The notes beneath the pieces were generated by a model. The model worked only from the letters and a program-made list of their open reading frames with translations, ran no database searches and was not told the origin of the DNA. The translations under genes and the position numbers were made by a program. DNA of 64,000 nt from positions 2,108,001 to 2,172,000 of the forward strand of contig NZ_JAAMOZ010000001.1 of assembly GCF_011758645.1 (NCBI RefSeq), read 5' to 3'. Shown here piece by piece: positions 50,325-59,570 of the stretch; position 1 is the first letter of the stretch, and each line of letters starts with the position of its first letter. This stretch comes from Brooklawnia cerclae. GTDB lineage: Bacteria > Actinomycetota > Actinomycetes > Propionibacteriales > Propionibacteriaceae.

Positions 50325-51962
50325 TCAGCCGATCGCCTTCGTCACCTCGTCGCGCGCAGTGGTGAACCGCTTGAGTTCCAGATTCACCGGCCCGACCACG
50401 AGTTCGTCGGCGACCCTGGCCACCGACCGCGTGAGCACACGCTCGGCGCGTGCGGCCCTCGACCGGGCGCCCAGTTCGACGCCGACTCGCGCCACCAGCC
50501 CGACCAGCACGCCTGCCGCCACCCCACCCAGCAGAAGCACGGTCGGCAGAGGCAGACGTCCGACCGCGACGCGGGGGATCGTGGGCAACTGCAGGTAGGC
50601 CAGCACCACATCGGCCAGCAACCACAGGCCGCCGACGAGTGCCACCACGAAGATGATCCACTGGACGACACTGACCGCCCGCCACCAGCCGAGCCCCTGA
50701 TCCATCCCGAGGTCTGTGGTGGCCACGGCCCGATCGAGGCGATCGGGCAGATCACCCCGGCGTGAGGTCGTGGTTTCCCGCACCGCACGCGCCCACGAGT
50801 CCGGCAGGCCCTGGGAAGCCGCCCCCGCCACGTCCCGCAGGGCGGAGTCGACGCGAGCCATCTGTACCCCGCCCGCGGAAGGAAGACTCGTCCGTTGTAC
50901 GGTGACCGGCTCCGGCTCGAGCGCCCGTCTCGAGCGCCCGCGCCCCGAACCGCCCCGATCGAGGTGCAGCAGTCTCAGCGGGTCGGGCCGGAACCTGCCC
51001 AACCATGCGATCACGGGCCAACCGGTCGCGATCGACCCGCGATGCCGCGTCGCCTTGAGCACCGCCTCCTGGACCATGTCCACTCCGGCAGCCACTGCCA
51101 GCGAGTCGCTCAGCTGCCGGACGCGCGCGTCCGGTACCTGCTCGGGCACGCGTCCGTCGCCGAGCGTCGCCCGAAGCCGGCGTCCCGCACCCACGACATC
51201 GGCGGTGAGCCGCTGCGCAGCCACCTGTTTGTCCCTCACCGACGCGGCGATGGTCTTCCGCAGTGCCTCGACGCCCATGCCCGTGAGCGCGGATGCGGCC
51301 ACGCAGGGAGTCGCGGACAATCCCTCGGAGTCCAGCAGCCGCCGCAGGTCACGCATCGTCGTGCGCAACTGGTCGGGAGTCAGCCGGTCGGCCTGATTCA
51401 GCACGACCAGCATCACGTCGGCGTGATCGGCGAGAGGCTTCAGGTAGTTGTTGTGCAGAGCGGCATCCGCGTACTTCTGGGGATCGACCACCCACACGAA
51501 CATGTCGACCAGCCGAACGAGCCGGTCGACCTCGGCGCGGTGGGTGAGTTCGGTCGAGTCGTGATCCGGCAGATCCATGAGGAGCAGCCCGTTGAACGCG
51601 GAATCGTCGCCTCGTACGACGTGACGACGCGGCACGTCCAACCAGTCGAGCAGCTTGTTCGGCAGTTCGGTGCCCCAGTACGCGGCCATCGACCTGCTCG
51701 TCGTCGGGCGTCGCAGCCCGGTCTCGGCGAGCCTGGTGCCCGAGATCGCGTTGAACAGGCTCGACTTGCCCGAGCCTGTGGCTCCCGCCAGTGCGATCAC
51801 CGTGTCGCCGCCCGCGAAGGCCAGGCGGGCATCCGCCTGCTGCGTCACGCGCCGAGCCTCGGCCACGGCAACGTCGTCGACGCGCCCCTCGGCCAGGTCC
51901 GCGGCCGCAGCCAGGCTGTGCACACGCATGGCAAGGTTGGACGCCGGGTCACGTTTGGCCAT
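50325..51962 (-). CDS. Dynamin-like GTPase with C-terminal membrane segments
   Basis: A 545-residue membrane GTPase. The P-loop GATGSGKSSL (about residues 59-68), the switch Thr region (RRPTTSRSM), the DLPDHDS G3 motif and the NQAD G4 motif are complete. Two membrane helices follow near residues 420-450 and 470-495 (VVQWIIFVVALVGGLW and TVLLLGGVAAGVLVGLV), then a basic tail. It is four bases downstream of the second GTPase gene, so they act together. The pair resembles bacterial dynamin-like pairs (DynA/DynB, IniA/IniC) that remodel membranes. Exact role unknown. Confidence 0.8.
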   Translation of the reverse strand: MAKRDPASNLAMRVHSLAAAADLAEGRVDDVAVAEARRVTQQADARLAFAGGDTVIALAGATGSGKSSLFNAISGTRLAETGLRRPTTSRSMAAYWGTELPNKLLDWLDVPRRHVVRGDDSAFNGLLLMDLPDHDSTELTHRAEVDRLVRLVDMFVWVVDPQKYADAALHNNYLKPLADHADVMLVVLNQADRLTPDQLRTTMRDLRRLLDSEGLSATPCVAASALTGMGVEALRKTIAASVRDKQVAAQRLTADVVGAGRRLRATLGDGRVPEQVPDARVRQLSDSLAVAAGVDMVQEAVLKATRHRGSIATGWPVIAWLGRFRPDPLRLLHLDRGGSGRGRSRRALEPEPVTVQRTSLPSAGGVQMARVDSALRDVAGAASQGLPDSWARAVRETTTSRRGDLPDRLDRAVATTDLGMDQGLGWWRAVSVVQWIIFVVALVGGLWLLADVVLAYLQLPTIPRVAVGRLPLPTVLLLGGVAAGVLVGLVARVGVELGARSRAARAERVLTRSVARVADELVVGPVNLELKRFTTARDEVTKAIG

Positions 51963-51966
51963 CAGC

Positions 51967-53823
51967 TCATCCTCGCTCTTCTTCGTCGTTCACCAGCTCC
52001 GCTTCCACGTACTCCGCGCCTTGTGCATCGGCCACGGAGTTGAGCTGGACCCTCGTCTGCGGTGCCGCCAGCTGAGGGGGTTCCTCGCGCCCCACGAGCT
52101 CGGGCCGAGTGCCCGCGCCCCCCGAGGACGCACCGGGCGCCGAGGCGAGATGCGCCGCCTCCACGCCCGCTATCGCCGAGCGAAGGACAACCGCCTGCTC
52201 GCGGTCGATGGGCAGCGCATCAAGTGCACGAGAATACCGGACGAGCTCGGAGGCCATGAGCCCCTCGACCCGGGCGTCGAGCTCGCTCTTGGCGGTCCTC
52301 GCGAGGCGGCGCACCGCTTCGTCCCCGAAGACCGACTCCAGCAAGCGCTGCGCGAGCACCGACGTGCCGATCGCCACCCCGCCCTCGGCTCCTGTGAGCC
52401 CACCGGTCTGGAAGAAGATGACGAGCATCAGCGCCGCGCCCAGTCCGTTGACGCCATATGCCGCGATGCGTGCCGCCGAGCGCTTTCCTTTGCCCTCTTC
52501 CCCGACGAGGTGCAGCACATCGGACTGCCATTCGCGGATCGTCCGCGCGGCGGCCTCGGCGAACACCTCGCTCGGCCGGGTCAACTCGGGGTGCGTGCGC
52601 AGGATCTGGCGTCCGGCGGGATTCCCCTGCCAGGCGGAGGTCGCTCGTTCGGCCGCAGCGGTGCCCTCTTCGAGGATGAGAGCCTCCAGCCCGCCGGCCG
52701 CCGCCACACCCACCTGCTCCCCACGCTGGACGCTGCCGGTGAGAAAGCCCTGGATCCGATCGCGTATCCGGCTCACCTGGCTGTCCAGAGAGCGCAGGAG
52801 ATCGCTCGAGCCCACGTAGTCGTGCCAACGCGACAGCACCTCACCGCGTAGAAGGGTGCCGTCGGCCGACTGCACCGACACGGCCCGGCTGGCCTCGGCG
52901 AACGACTTGGTCGCGTCGCTCGCCAACTGATCACGCACGTCGGCCTGTGCGTCCACGGCGTCGGCGACCTGTGGTGCACGCCCGGCCACCGACGAGACGG
53001 CCCCGTCGAGAGTCCGCAGGACGACCCTCTCCCTGGCGCTCTTGTCGGCGGCGAGGGTCGCAAGATAGGTACGGATGGCCGCGACCGCCGCGTCCGGCAG
53101 CAGGCCCAGATCATCGACGACGGTCTCGGGCACCGCGAACAGCGGGGCCTCCGCGAGCCCCCGCTCGGTCATCATCTTCCCGAGATCCGTCGGGACGACG
53201 CCCACCGCGGCGGGCGGGACACGATCGAGGACGACCGCGACCGAGGCGCCACGATCGGCGGCGGTCTGCAGGAACTCCCACGGCACCGCGTCCGCATAGC
53301 GCGCGGCCGAAGTGATGAACAGCCACAGATCGGCGGCATCCAGCAGCTGGCTGGCCAGGGCGCGGTTCTCCTCCACGACCGAGTCGATGTCGGGTGCGTC
53401 CAGAATCGCCAGGCCAGGAGGCAGGGTCGGCTCGGCGACAAGGTGAAGCGCCTGGTCGGCGTTGCTGGCCACCCGCGAGCGCACCAGACCCGGCAGGATC
53501 CGGTCGTTCGCGAACCACCGCTCGTCCTCGGGGTTGTGAACCAGGACAGGTGATCTGGTCGTGGGCCGGATCACCCCGGGTTGGGAGACCACCCGGCCGA
53601 TGAGCGAGTTGACCAACGTCGACTTCCCGGCTCCGGTCGAGCCCCCGACCACCGCCAGCAGAGGAGCGTCCAGGTCGACCAGGCGTGGAAGGACGTAGTC
53701 GTCCAACTGGGCGACGATCTGACGCGCGGACGCGGTCGCCTGCGCCGCGTCCGGGAGATCCAGCGGAAGCCGCACATCGTCGAGAGCCGAGCGTAGAGCC
53801 GTCAGCGAACCGGCCAGATCCAT
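51967..53823 (-). CDS. Dynamin-like GTPase, partner gene
   Basis: A 618-residue GTPase. The P-loop is [13 protein letters not shown] (about residues 59-71), the switch is IRPTTRSPV, and G3 is LDAPDIDS. The G4 motif is not the usual NKxD but LDRVPP, so nucleotide selectivity may be altered. Long helices and a membrane-like segment ([16 protein letters not shown]) near residue 460 and a paddle-like region lie in the second half. It starts the two-gene unit with the 545-residue GTPase. PrsW lies 89 bases upstream on the same strand, so all three may be an operon. Confidence 0.8.
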   Translation of the reverse strand: MDLAGSLTALRSALDDVRLPLDLPDAAQATASARQIVAQLDDYVLPRLVDLDAPLLAVVGGSTGAGKSTLVNSLIGRVVSQPGVIRPTTRSPVLVHNPEDERWFANDRILPGLVRSRVASNADQALHLVAEPTLPPGLAILDAPDIDSVVEENRALASQLLDAADLWLFITSAARYADAVPWEFLQTAADRGASVAVVLDRVPPAAVGVVPTDLGKMMTERGLAEAPLFAVPETVVDDLGLLPDAAVAAIRTYLATLAADKSARERVVLRTLDGAVSSVAGRAPQVADAVDAQADVRDQLASDATKSFAEASRAVSVQSADGTLLRGEVLSRWHDYVGSSDLLRSLDSQVSRIRDRIQGFLTGSVQRGEQVGVAAAGGLEALILEEGTAAAERATSAWQGNPAGRQILRTHPELTRPSEVFAEAAARTIREWQSDVLHLVGEEGKGKRSAARIAAYGVNGLGAALMLVIFFQTGGLTGAEGGVAIGTSVLAQRLLESVFGDEAVRRLARTAKSELDARVEGLMASELVRYSRALDALPIDREQAVVLRSAIAGVEAAHLASAPGASSGGAGTRPELVGREEPPQLAAPQTRVQLNSVADAQGAEYVEAELVNDEEERG

Positions 53824-53912
53824 GGGCTCACCCCTCCCGTCGCGCTGCCCCTCTTGTCACACTCTGGCACCTTGACCCCACTCGAGGCACCATCCCCGCC
53901 GGTGAGGCGCCA

Positions 53913-55448
53913 TCAACGGGTGGGAGCCGGCCAGTTTCCGGCCCCGACAGGCGTCGCGGACTGAGGCGGAGGCGCCCACTGCCCGTTCTTCTCCCGCCGT
54001 GCGGTCCGGACCTGGCGCCGACGCTCACGGAACGCGGCCCAACGCTGACCCCACTCCGGCGGGACGATGCGCAGTCCCTCGTTGCGGTCGAGGCCCCAGA
54101 CCCGGGCGGCGTCGACGTCGAGGATGAGCTCACGCTCGCGCTCCACCGCCATCGCGTCGATCGTCCCGCGCAACTCGGCGTCCCTCACATAGGCCAGTTC
54201 CGTCAGGTCGCGCTGCAGACGCAACGTGTTCGCCAGCACCCGCGGCCCACGCAGGGACGCCGCCAGGGTGAGACGCCAGCGGCCGAAGAAGCTGCTGAAC
54301 ACCTTCGGGTCGTCCGGGGTCAGCCACCCCGCCTGGACGAACTCGGAAAGCCTGGCCCCGATGGTACGGACCTGGTGAACATAGCGGAAGCCCAAGTAGA
54401 CCAGGATGGCCGCGACCGCGACCCAGCCACCGATCAGAAGGGGCGCGATGCTGTCGGACATCGAGGACAGCCCGTTGAACGCCATGTGCCCGAAGGCCGC
54501 CGTCAGGTATCCGGCGGCGGGCGCGAGGACCCGCACGAGCTTGCTGCGGTTAACGATCGCCACGGTCATCCCCAGCGCGGTCATGGAGGTGAACAGCGGA
54601 TGCCCGAACGACAGCACCACACCTCGCAGGCTGACGATGCTGGAGAGTTCCTGATCGGGATCCACCTGGTAGATCGTGCTCGCGTACAGGAAGGTACGGA
54701 GGTAGTAGACGACGTTCTCGGTGAACGCGAAGCCGACCGCCGACAGTCCCGCCAGCGTGAATACCTGATGGACGCCCACCATGCGCCGCCGCATGAGGAT
54801 CGCCAGGAAGAACAGGATGGTCGCCTTGGCGGCCTCTTCGACGAACGGTGCCGAGAAGATGGCCGCCCGGGTGCCCTGTGCGGCGTCGACCGGCCCCTCG
54901 GCGCGCATGAGTTCCCCGGCCCAGGTGTTGAGGTGCAGCGAGATGAGGACGGCCATGCATGCGCCCCAGCCGAGCGCCAGCAGCTTCATCGTCCAGGTGG
55001 TCGGGCGCAGTCGATCGATGAGGACGAACAGCACCACGTAGGCCAGCAGGGTCAACGCGGCCGGCCGGATCACGATGCCGTACGCCTCGTTGACCTGCGC
55101 CCAGGTGAGGATCGTGGGCTGCCCGTAAGCGTCCTGGGTGACCGCGGCGACTTCCTGGATGACGCCGCTGCCGATCGTCCGGTAGACGCTGAACAGCGCC
55201 AGCGTGTACACCATGACCAGCACGATCGTCGCCCACACGTAGTGGGGGTAGCGATCGAGCACTCCCCGGCGCTGACCGACACGGGCCAGCAGACCGTTGC
55301 GCCGCCGCCGGTACCGGGACGCGTGATCGAGCCCGGCCTGCCCCAGACCCTCAGGAGCCTTCGTGACGCGATCCGCGGCGCCACGACCGGTCGCACGGAC
55401 GGGTGCCGCCGAGGCCGGTGGGCGCCAGGTGTTGGCGTCAGCAGTCAT
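53913..55448 (-). CDS. PrsW-family intramembrane protease
   Basis: A 511-residue protein with a disordered N terminus (residues 1-65), then about eight membrane segments and a soluble C-terminal domain (from about 380). PrsW signature residues are visible: FVEEAAKA (EExxK-type motif, about 200), [23 protein letters not shown] and FGHMAFNG. In Bacillus, PrsW cuts an anti-sigma factor in stress signalling; actinobacterial relatives are less known. The long C-terminal tail rich in Arg is unusual. ATG 55448 is used. Neighbour genes are dynamin-like GTPases, hinting at an envelope-stress function. Confidence 0.8.
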   Translation of the reverse strand: MTADANTWRPPASAAPVRATGRGAADRVTKAPEGLGQAGLDHASRYRRRRNGLLARVGQRRGVLDRYPHYVWATIVLVMVYTLALFSVYRTIGSGVIQEVAAVTQDAYGQPTILTWAQVNEAYGIVIRPAALTLLAYVVLFVLIDRLRPTTWTMKLLALGWGACMAVLISLHLNTWAGELMRAEGPVDAAQGTRAAIFSAPFVEEAAKATILFFLAILMRRRMVGVHQVFTLAGLSAVGFAFTENVVYYLRTFLYASTIYQVDPDQELSSIVSLRGVVLSFGHPLFTSMTALGMTVAIVNRSKLVRVLAPAAGYLTAAFGHMAFNGLSSMSDSIAPLLIGGWVAVAAILVYLGFRYVHQVRTIGARLSEFVQAGWLTPDDPKVFSSFFGRWRLTLAASLRGPRVLANTLRLQRDLTELAYVRDAELRGTIDAMAVERERELILDVDAARVWGLDRNEGLRIVPPEWGQRWAAFRERRRQVRTARREKNGQWAPPPQSATPVGAGNWPAPTR

Positions 55449-55571
55449 GGCCGCAAGACTACCGCGCCCCACTGGCAGGAATCCGTTCCTCGGTCGCGGC
55501 GGGAACCGCCACGGGGTTCAATGGATACGAGACGGGCGACTGGGACGAGCGCTCGCCGGAAAGGCCGGACC

Positions 55572-56330
55572 GTGATCCAGACCGACGCCGCCAGCACTAG
55601 CAGGACGATCCTCGAGGTGCGAGACCTGCGCAAGAACTTCGGCGACGAGCAGGTGCTGCGAGGCATCGACACCCGCGTGGCAGAGGGTGAGGTGGTGTGC
55701 GTGATCGGCCCGTCGGGCTCGGGCAAGTCGACGTTCCTGCGGTGCCTCAACCGACTGGAGGTGCCCACCAGCGGCCAGGTGCTTCTCGACGGACGCGACA
55801 TCGGTGCCGCGAACGTCGATCTCCCCACGATCCGCCAGGCGATCGGCATGGTGTTCCAGCACCTGTTCCTGTTCCCGAACCTGACCGTCGCCGAGAACAT
55901 CATGCTCGCGCCCGTGGAGCTGAAACGCATGACCAGGGACGAGGCCCGGCGCACCGCCGAGGATCTGCTGGTGCGCGTCCATCTGGCCGACAAGGCCGAT
56001 CACCGACCGGCCGATCTGTCGGGTGGGCAGCAGCAACGAGTCGCCATCGCCCGGGCGCTGGCCCTGGAGCCGCAGGTGATGCTGTTCGACGAGGCCACCA
56101 GCGCCCTGGACCCCGCGATGGCCGGCGAGGTGCTCGACACCGTCAAGGAACTGGCCCACCAGGGCATGACGATGATCCTCGTGACGCACGAGATGGGGTT
56201 CGCCCGCGAGGTCAGCGACCGCGTGCTCTTCTTGGCCGGCGGCGTCATCGTCGAGGAGGGCACACCGGCCCAGGTGCTGGAAAGACCCGTGCAGGCGCGG
56301 ACCAGGGACTTCTTGTCCAAGGTGCTGTGA
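55572..56330 (+). CDS. Amino-acid-type ABC transporter ATP-binding protein (GlnQ-like)
   Basis: A 252-residue ABC ATPase of the polar amino acid family. Walker [10 protein letters not shown] (about residues 44-52), [16 protein letters not shown], signature LSGGQQQR and Walker [14 protein letters not shown] are complete. The start GTG 55572 is chosen because upstream sequence in the frame is a shadow of the PrsW gene. No permease or binding protein is nearby, so it must act with parts encoded elsewhere, or replace a lost partner. Its codons and GC are like the host. Confidence 0.85.
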   Translation: MIQTDAASTSRTILEVRDLRKNFGDEQVLRGIDTRVAEGEVVCVIGPSGSGKSTFLRCLNRLEVPTSGQVLLDGRDIGAANVDLPTIRQAIGMVFQHLFLFPNLTVAENIMLAPVELKRMTRDEARRTAEDLLVRVHLADKADHRPADLSGGQQQRVAIARALALEPQVMLFDEATSALDPAMAGEVLDTVKELAHQGMTMILVTHEMGFAREVSDRVLFLAGGVIVEEGTPAQVLERPVQARTRDFLSKVL

Positions 56331-56355
56331 ACGCTCGGGGATTCCCGCGACCGCC

Positions 56356-57756
56356 TCACCGGGCGACCCGGTCACCGTCCATCAGGTGGACGAGCCAGTT
56401 CCTCGCGTCGCCGTCCAGCTTGGTGCCGATCAGGGCGTAGCGGCGTGGGACGCCGCCGAGCCCGCCGCCCGGGCGACCGTGGAGGGTCACGATGACCTCC
56501 TCGCCGTCACGCCATTTCTCGAGGTCGTAGGTGCCCGCGTCCCAGATCGTCACCCGTCCCGCGCCGTACTGGCCGTCCGGGATGACGCCCTCGAAGGAGC
56601 CGTACTCGACGGGATGGTCCTCGGTCTGCACCGCGAGGTGATTGTCGCCGGGATCGAGCGGCAGGCCCTTGGGCAGTGCCCACGACACCAGGACGCCCGC
56701 GTGCTCCAACCGGAAGTCCCAGTGGAGACGCCGGGCGTGGTGCTCCTGAACGACGAAGACAGGTGTCACGTGTGAGCCAGGCGTCTCCCCTGCGACCGGG
56801 ACGGGCTCCGGGGTGCGGGCGGCGTCCCGCTTCGAGCGATAGGCGGCCAGACGGTCCCGGCTGAAGGCCCCGTCCGGCAGGAGCACTGCCATCGGGTCCC
56901 CGATGGTGTTCAGTCGCTCGATCACCTCGGGGAACTCGAGTTGTGCCAGACCGGGGCGCAGTTCCTCCCACGTGCGGGGCGCGGCGACCGTGGGATGGTG
57001 ACGCCCGCGCAACGAGTAGGGCGCGATCGTCGTCTTGCTGCCGTTGTTCTGGCTCCAGTCGACGAGCACCTTGCCGACTCGCAGTGCCTTGGTCATCGTG
57101 CTGGTCACCAGGTCGGGACGGGCGGCCTCGAGCGCTCCGGCGAGTTCGCGGGCGACCTCGGTCGCCTGCGCGGCGGTCTGTGTGCCGCCGAGGCCGGCAT
57201 AGATGTGTATCCCCTTGCTGCCGCTGGTGACCGGAACACTCACGAGCCCCATGCCGTCGAGGATCTCGTGGGCGAGGTGAGCCGTCTCCACGCACTCGGG
57301 CAGCGCCGCACCCTCGCCTGGGTCCAGATCCAGTACCAGCCGATCGGGGTTGTGGACGCCACCGCGCGGACCAAAGCGCCACTGTGGGGTATGGATCTCG
57401 AGCGCGGCCAACTGAGCCAGCCAGACGAGTGTGGCCGCGTCGTCCACCAGCGGGTAGGTCGACGTGCCGTCCTTGTGCTCGATCGGGCGCGTGTGAACCC
57501 ACTCGGGGGTGGCACCGGGCTCCAGGTTCTTGTGGAAGAACACTTCGCCGGGGCGCTCCGCCGTCCCCACGCCGTTCACCCACCGTTTGCGCGTCGCCGG
57601 TCTGCCGTGTGCATGGGGGACGAACCACGGCGCCACTCCGCGGTAGTAGGCGATGACCTCACCCTTGGTGGTGCCCGTGGCCGGGTACATCACCTTGTCG
57701 AGGTTCGTCACCTCGATGAGCCGACCGTCCACCTCCACCTGTGTGCGCAGGGCCAT
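56356..57756 (-). CDS. LigD-like polymerase plus phosphoesterase protein without ligase domain
   Basis: A 466-residue protein with a LigD polymerase domain (residues 1 to about 290: DKVMYPATG, then DLDPGEG catalytic Asp pair and SGSKGIHIYAGL, WSQNN) followed by a LigD 3'-phosphoesterase domain (from about 330: FVVQEHHARRLHWDFRLEHA, then DHPVEYGSFEG). The ATP-dependent ligase domain of full LigD is absent, and Ku is not in the window. It probably fills in and trims ends during non-homologous end joining with a separate ligase. Start 57756 is chosen. Domain order Pol-PE matches mycobacterial LigD minus the C-terminal ligase. Confidence 0.85.
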   Translation of the reverse strand: MALRTQVEVDGRLIEVTNLDKVMYPATGTTKGEVIAYYRGVAPWFVPHAHGRPATRKRWVNGVGTAERPGEVFFHKNLEPGATPEWVHTRPIEHKDGTSTYPLVDDAATLVWLAQLAALEIHTPQWRFGPRGGVHNPDRLVLDLDPGEGAALPECVETAHLAHEILDGMGLVSVPVTSGSKGIHIYAGLGGTQTAAQATEVARELAGALEAARPDLVTSTMTKALRVGKVLVDWSQNNGSKTTIAPYSLRGRHHPTVAAPRTWEELRPGLAQLEFPEVIERLNTIGDPMAVLLPDGAFSRDRLAAYRSKRDAARTPEPVPVAGETPGSHVTPVFVVQEHHARRLHWDFRLEHAGVLVSWALPKGLPLDPGDNHLAVQTEDHPVEYGSFEGVIPDGQYGAGRVTIWDAGTYDLEKWRDGEEVIVTLHGRPGGGLGGVPRRYALIGTKLDGDARNWLVHLMDGDRVAR

Positions 57757-57835
57757 GGCGACAGTGTGACACCCGTGGCAGGCGGACGCGGGCACTCCGC
57801 GGTTTCACACACCGATCCGGCTCCCGGGAATGGGG

Positions 57836-57908
57836 CGCCTCCGGCGGGGATCGAACCCGCGGCCAGCCGCTTAGAAGGCGGATGCTCTGTCCACTGAGCT
57901 ACGGAGGC
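57836..57908 (-). tRNA. tRNA-Arg (anticodon TCT)
   Basis: The minus strand gives a complete 73-base cloverleaf with acceptor GCCTCCG / CGGAGGC, discriminator G and T arm GCGGG TTCGATC CCCGC. The anticodon loop CTTCTAA reads arginine AGA/AGG codons. The top base pair of the anticodon stem is a T-C mismatch (27-43). It lies between the ligD-like gene and the NifX-like gene. Confidence 0.93.
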
Positions 57909-57987
57909 AGCACAAGCCTAATGCCAGCGTCCTGTTCAGCCCCAGCCGCATCGAGCCCGGCGGACACTCGGTGGGAAGCCGGGACGC

Positions 57988-58332
57988 CTACTGGTCCAGG
58001 CGCGCCGCCGCCAGGACGGCCTCGCGCGCATCCATCCGGGGCACCTGCACCAGGCTCAGGCCCAGCTTGTCCAGCGTCCGCAGCATTCCGGGGCCCGCCC
58101 CCATGAGCAGCACTCGCTCCACCTTGTTGTCACGCATGAAACGCACGACACGCGCGTGGTGCTGTCCCTCGCTCCCCTCGTCGTGGAGGACGTCCCAACC
58201 CACCTCGTGCACCTGCCATTCGGCGACGACGCCGTCTTCCACGGTGGCGACCGCCATCGCCGGAGCACGCCCGAACCGGGGGTCGACATCGCCCTCGGGA
58301 GTAACAGGAACTGTAAGAATCATGCTTTCCAT
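57988..58332 (-). CDS. NifX/NifB-family (Fe-Mo cofactor-binding) domain protein
   Basis: A 114-residue protein of the dinitrogenase Fe-Mo cofactor domain family (NifX, NafY and many uncharacterised proteins outside nitrogen fixers). The core VPVTPEGDVDPRFGRAPAMA (near residues 9-28) and VERVLLMGAGPGMLRTLDKL are conserved, with basic/aromatic residues between. No nif genes are near. Such proteins are thought to bind metal clusters or act in redox sensing in anaerobes. Start 58332 (MESMILT) is used; a second ATG at 58323 has a GGAAAG ribosome-binding site and is equally possible. Transcribed in the same direction as dprA, 92 bases downstream. Confidence 0.7.
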   Translation of the reverse strand: MESMILTVPVTPEGDVDPRFGRAPAMAVATVEDGVVAEWQVHEVGWDVLHDEGSEGQHHARVVRFMRDNKVERVLLMGAGPGMLRTLDKLGLSLVQVPRMDAREAVLAAARLDQ

Positions 58333-58424
58333 TTCAACCCATCGCGCAACCCTTTGCATACCTCCTTGTCCAACCCGATTGACGGCTGTCAACCTCCGCT
58401 GCTGGTGCTCTCGGATCCGGCAGT

Positions 58425-59570
58425 TCAGCCCCGGATCCGGTCGACCGGACGACGCAGCCGCCACATCCCCGACTCGTCGCGTCTCACCAACCCGAGCACC
58501 TCGAGTTCCGTGAGCGCACCCATCACGTCCGCGATCGACAGCCCGCAGCGTGCCGCGATCTCCCCCGAAGCCACCGCGCCGCCGCCCGGCAGCGCCTCCC
58601 GTACGCGCAGCAATCTCGGATCGACCAGGTCGAGCGGCCGGTCGGGTCCCCGGTCGAGCGGCTCGGGGACGGTGCCGAGCGGAGCCAACAGGGCCATGAC
58701 ATCGACGGCGTCCGTGACAAGGCTGGCCTGCCCATCGGTGACCATCCGATGGCAACCGGCCGACATCGCGGAATGCACCGACCCCGGCACCGCCATCACC
58801 ACACGTCCCAAGGAGGCCGCCCAGGAGGCGGTGTTGCGAGCGCCTGAGCGCAATGCGGCCTCGACCACGAGGGTCCCTCCGGACAACGCGGCGATCAGCC
58901 GGTTGCGAGCGAGGAAACCGGCACGGGTCGGGCGGACATCGGGCGGCACTTCCGAAACCACGAGCTGGTCGCACGCGAGTTGTTCGAACAGGCGACTGTT
59001 CCCGCGCGGATAGGGCTCGTCCAGCCCGCCGGCGTACACCGCGATGGTTCGTCCGCCGACGGCCAGGGCGCCGCGGTGGGCTGCCGCATCGATTCCGTAG
59101 GCTCCTCCGGACAGGATCGTCACAGCCTCGTCCTCCGGGGCCGAGAGCCGGGCGGACAGGTCCGTCGCGACCGCCTCACCGTACGGGGTAGCAGCGCGGG
59201 CTCCGACGACGGCCAGGCTGACGTCCACCCAGGCGTCCAAGCGACCCCGCCCCCTCACCCACAGCCCCAGGGGTGCACCTCCCATGCCGCCGACGGGCTC
59301 CGAAACATCGAGGTCGGACAGGACGCCCGGCCATTCCTCGTCGCCCGGGACGAGGAAGCGCAGTCCGACAGCGTCCGAGCGGTCGGCCAGCGCGTGGTCG
59401 TCGATGCCCGTCGCGCGTCTGCCCCAGGTGCTCTCCGCCACCGCCCGGATGGCGGCGAGAGTCTCCACGGCCCCATGGGCCGCCACCAGTGGGCCGATAC
59501 GCGGATCGCCGGGCCCCACCACGTGGGCGAGCACCGCACGGGCGAGTCTCTGATCATCCCACCTGGTCAT
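58425..59570 (-). CDS. dprA: DNA processing protein DprA
   Basis: A 381-residue DprA/Smf protein that protects incoming single-stranded DNA and loads RecA. A helical N-terminal SAM-like domain (about 1-80), then the Rossmann-like core with VVGARAATPYGEAVA and SGGAYGIDAAAHRGAL (about 155-220), and a C-terminal winged helix (GEIAARCGLSIADVMGALTE). Length fits. ATG 59570 overlaps the yifB stop. DprA is widespread in bacteria without known natural competence, so its presence does not prove competence. Confidence 0.9.
   Translation of the reverse strand: MTRWDDQRLARAVLAHVVGPGDPRIGPLVAAHGAVETLAAIRAVAESTWGRRATGIDDHALADRSDAVGLRFLVPGDEEWPGVLSDLDVSEPVGGMGGAPLGLWVRGRGRLDAWVDVSLAVVGARAATPYGEAVATDLSARLSAPEDEAVTILSGGAYGIDAAAHRGALAVGGRTIAVYAGGLDEPYPRGNSRLFEQLACDQLVVSEVPPDVRPTRAGFLARNRLIAALSGGTLVVEAALRSGARNTASWAASLGRVVMAVPGSVHSAMSAGCHRMVTDGQASLVTDAVDVMALLAPLGTVPEPLDRGPDRPLDLVDPRLLRVREALPGGGAVASGEIAARCGLSIADVMGALTELEVLGLVRRDESGMWRLRRPVDRIRG

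Noticed and set aside
53685-55571. Upstream extension of the GlnQ-like ABC frame
   Set aside because: Shadow of prsW; the ATPase starts at GTG 55572.
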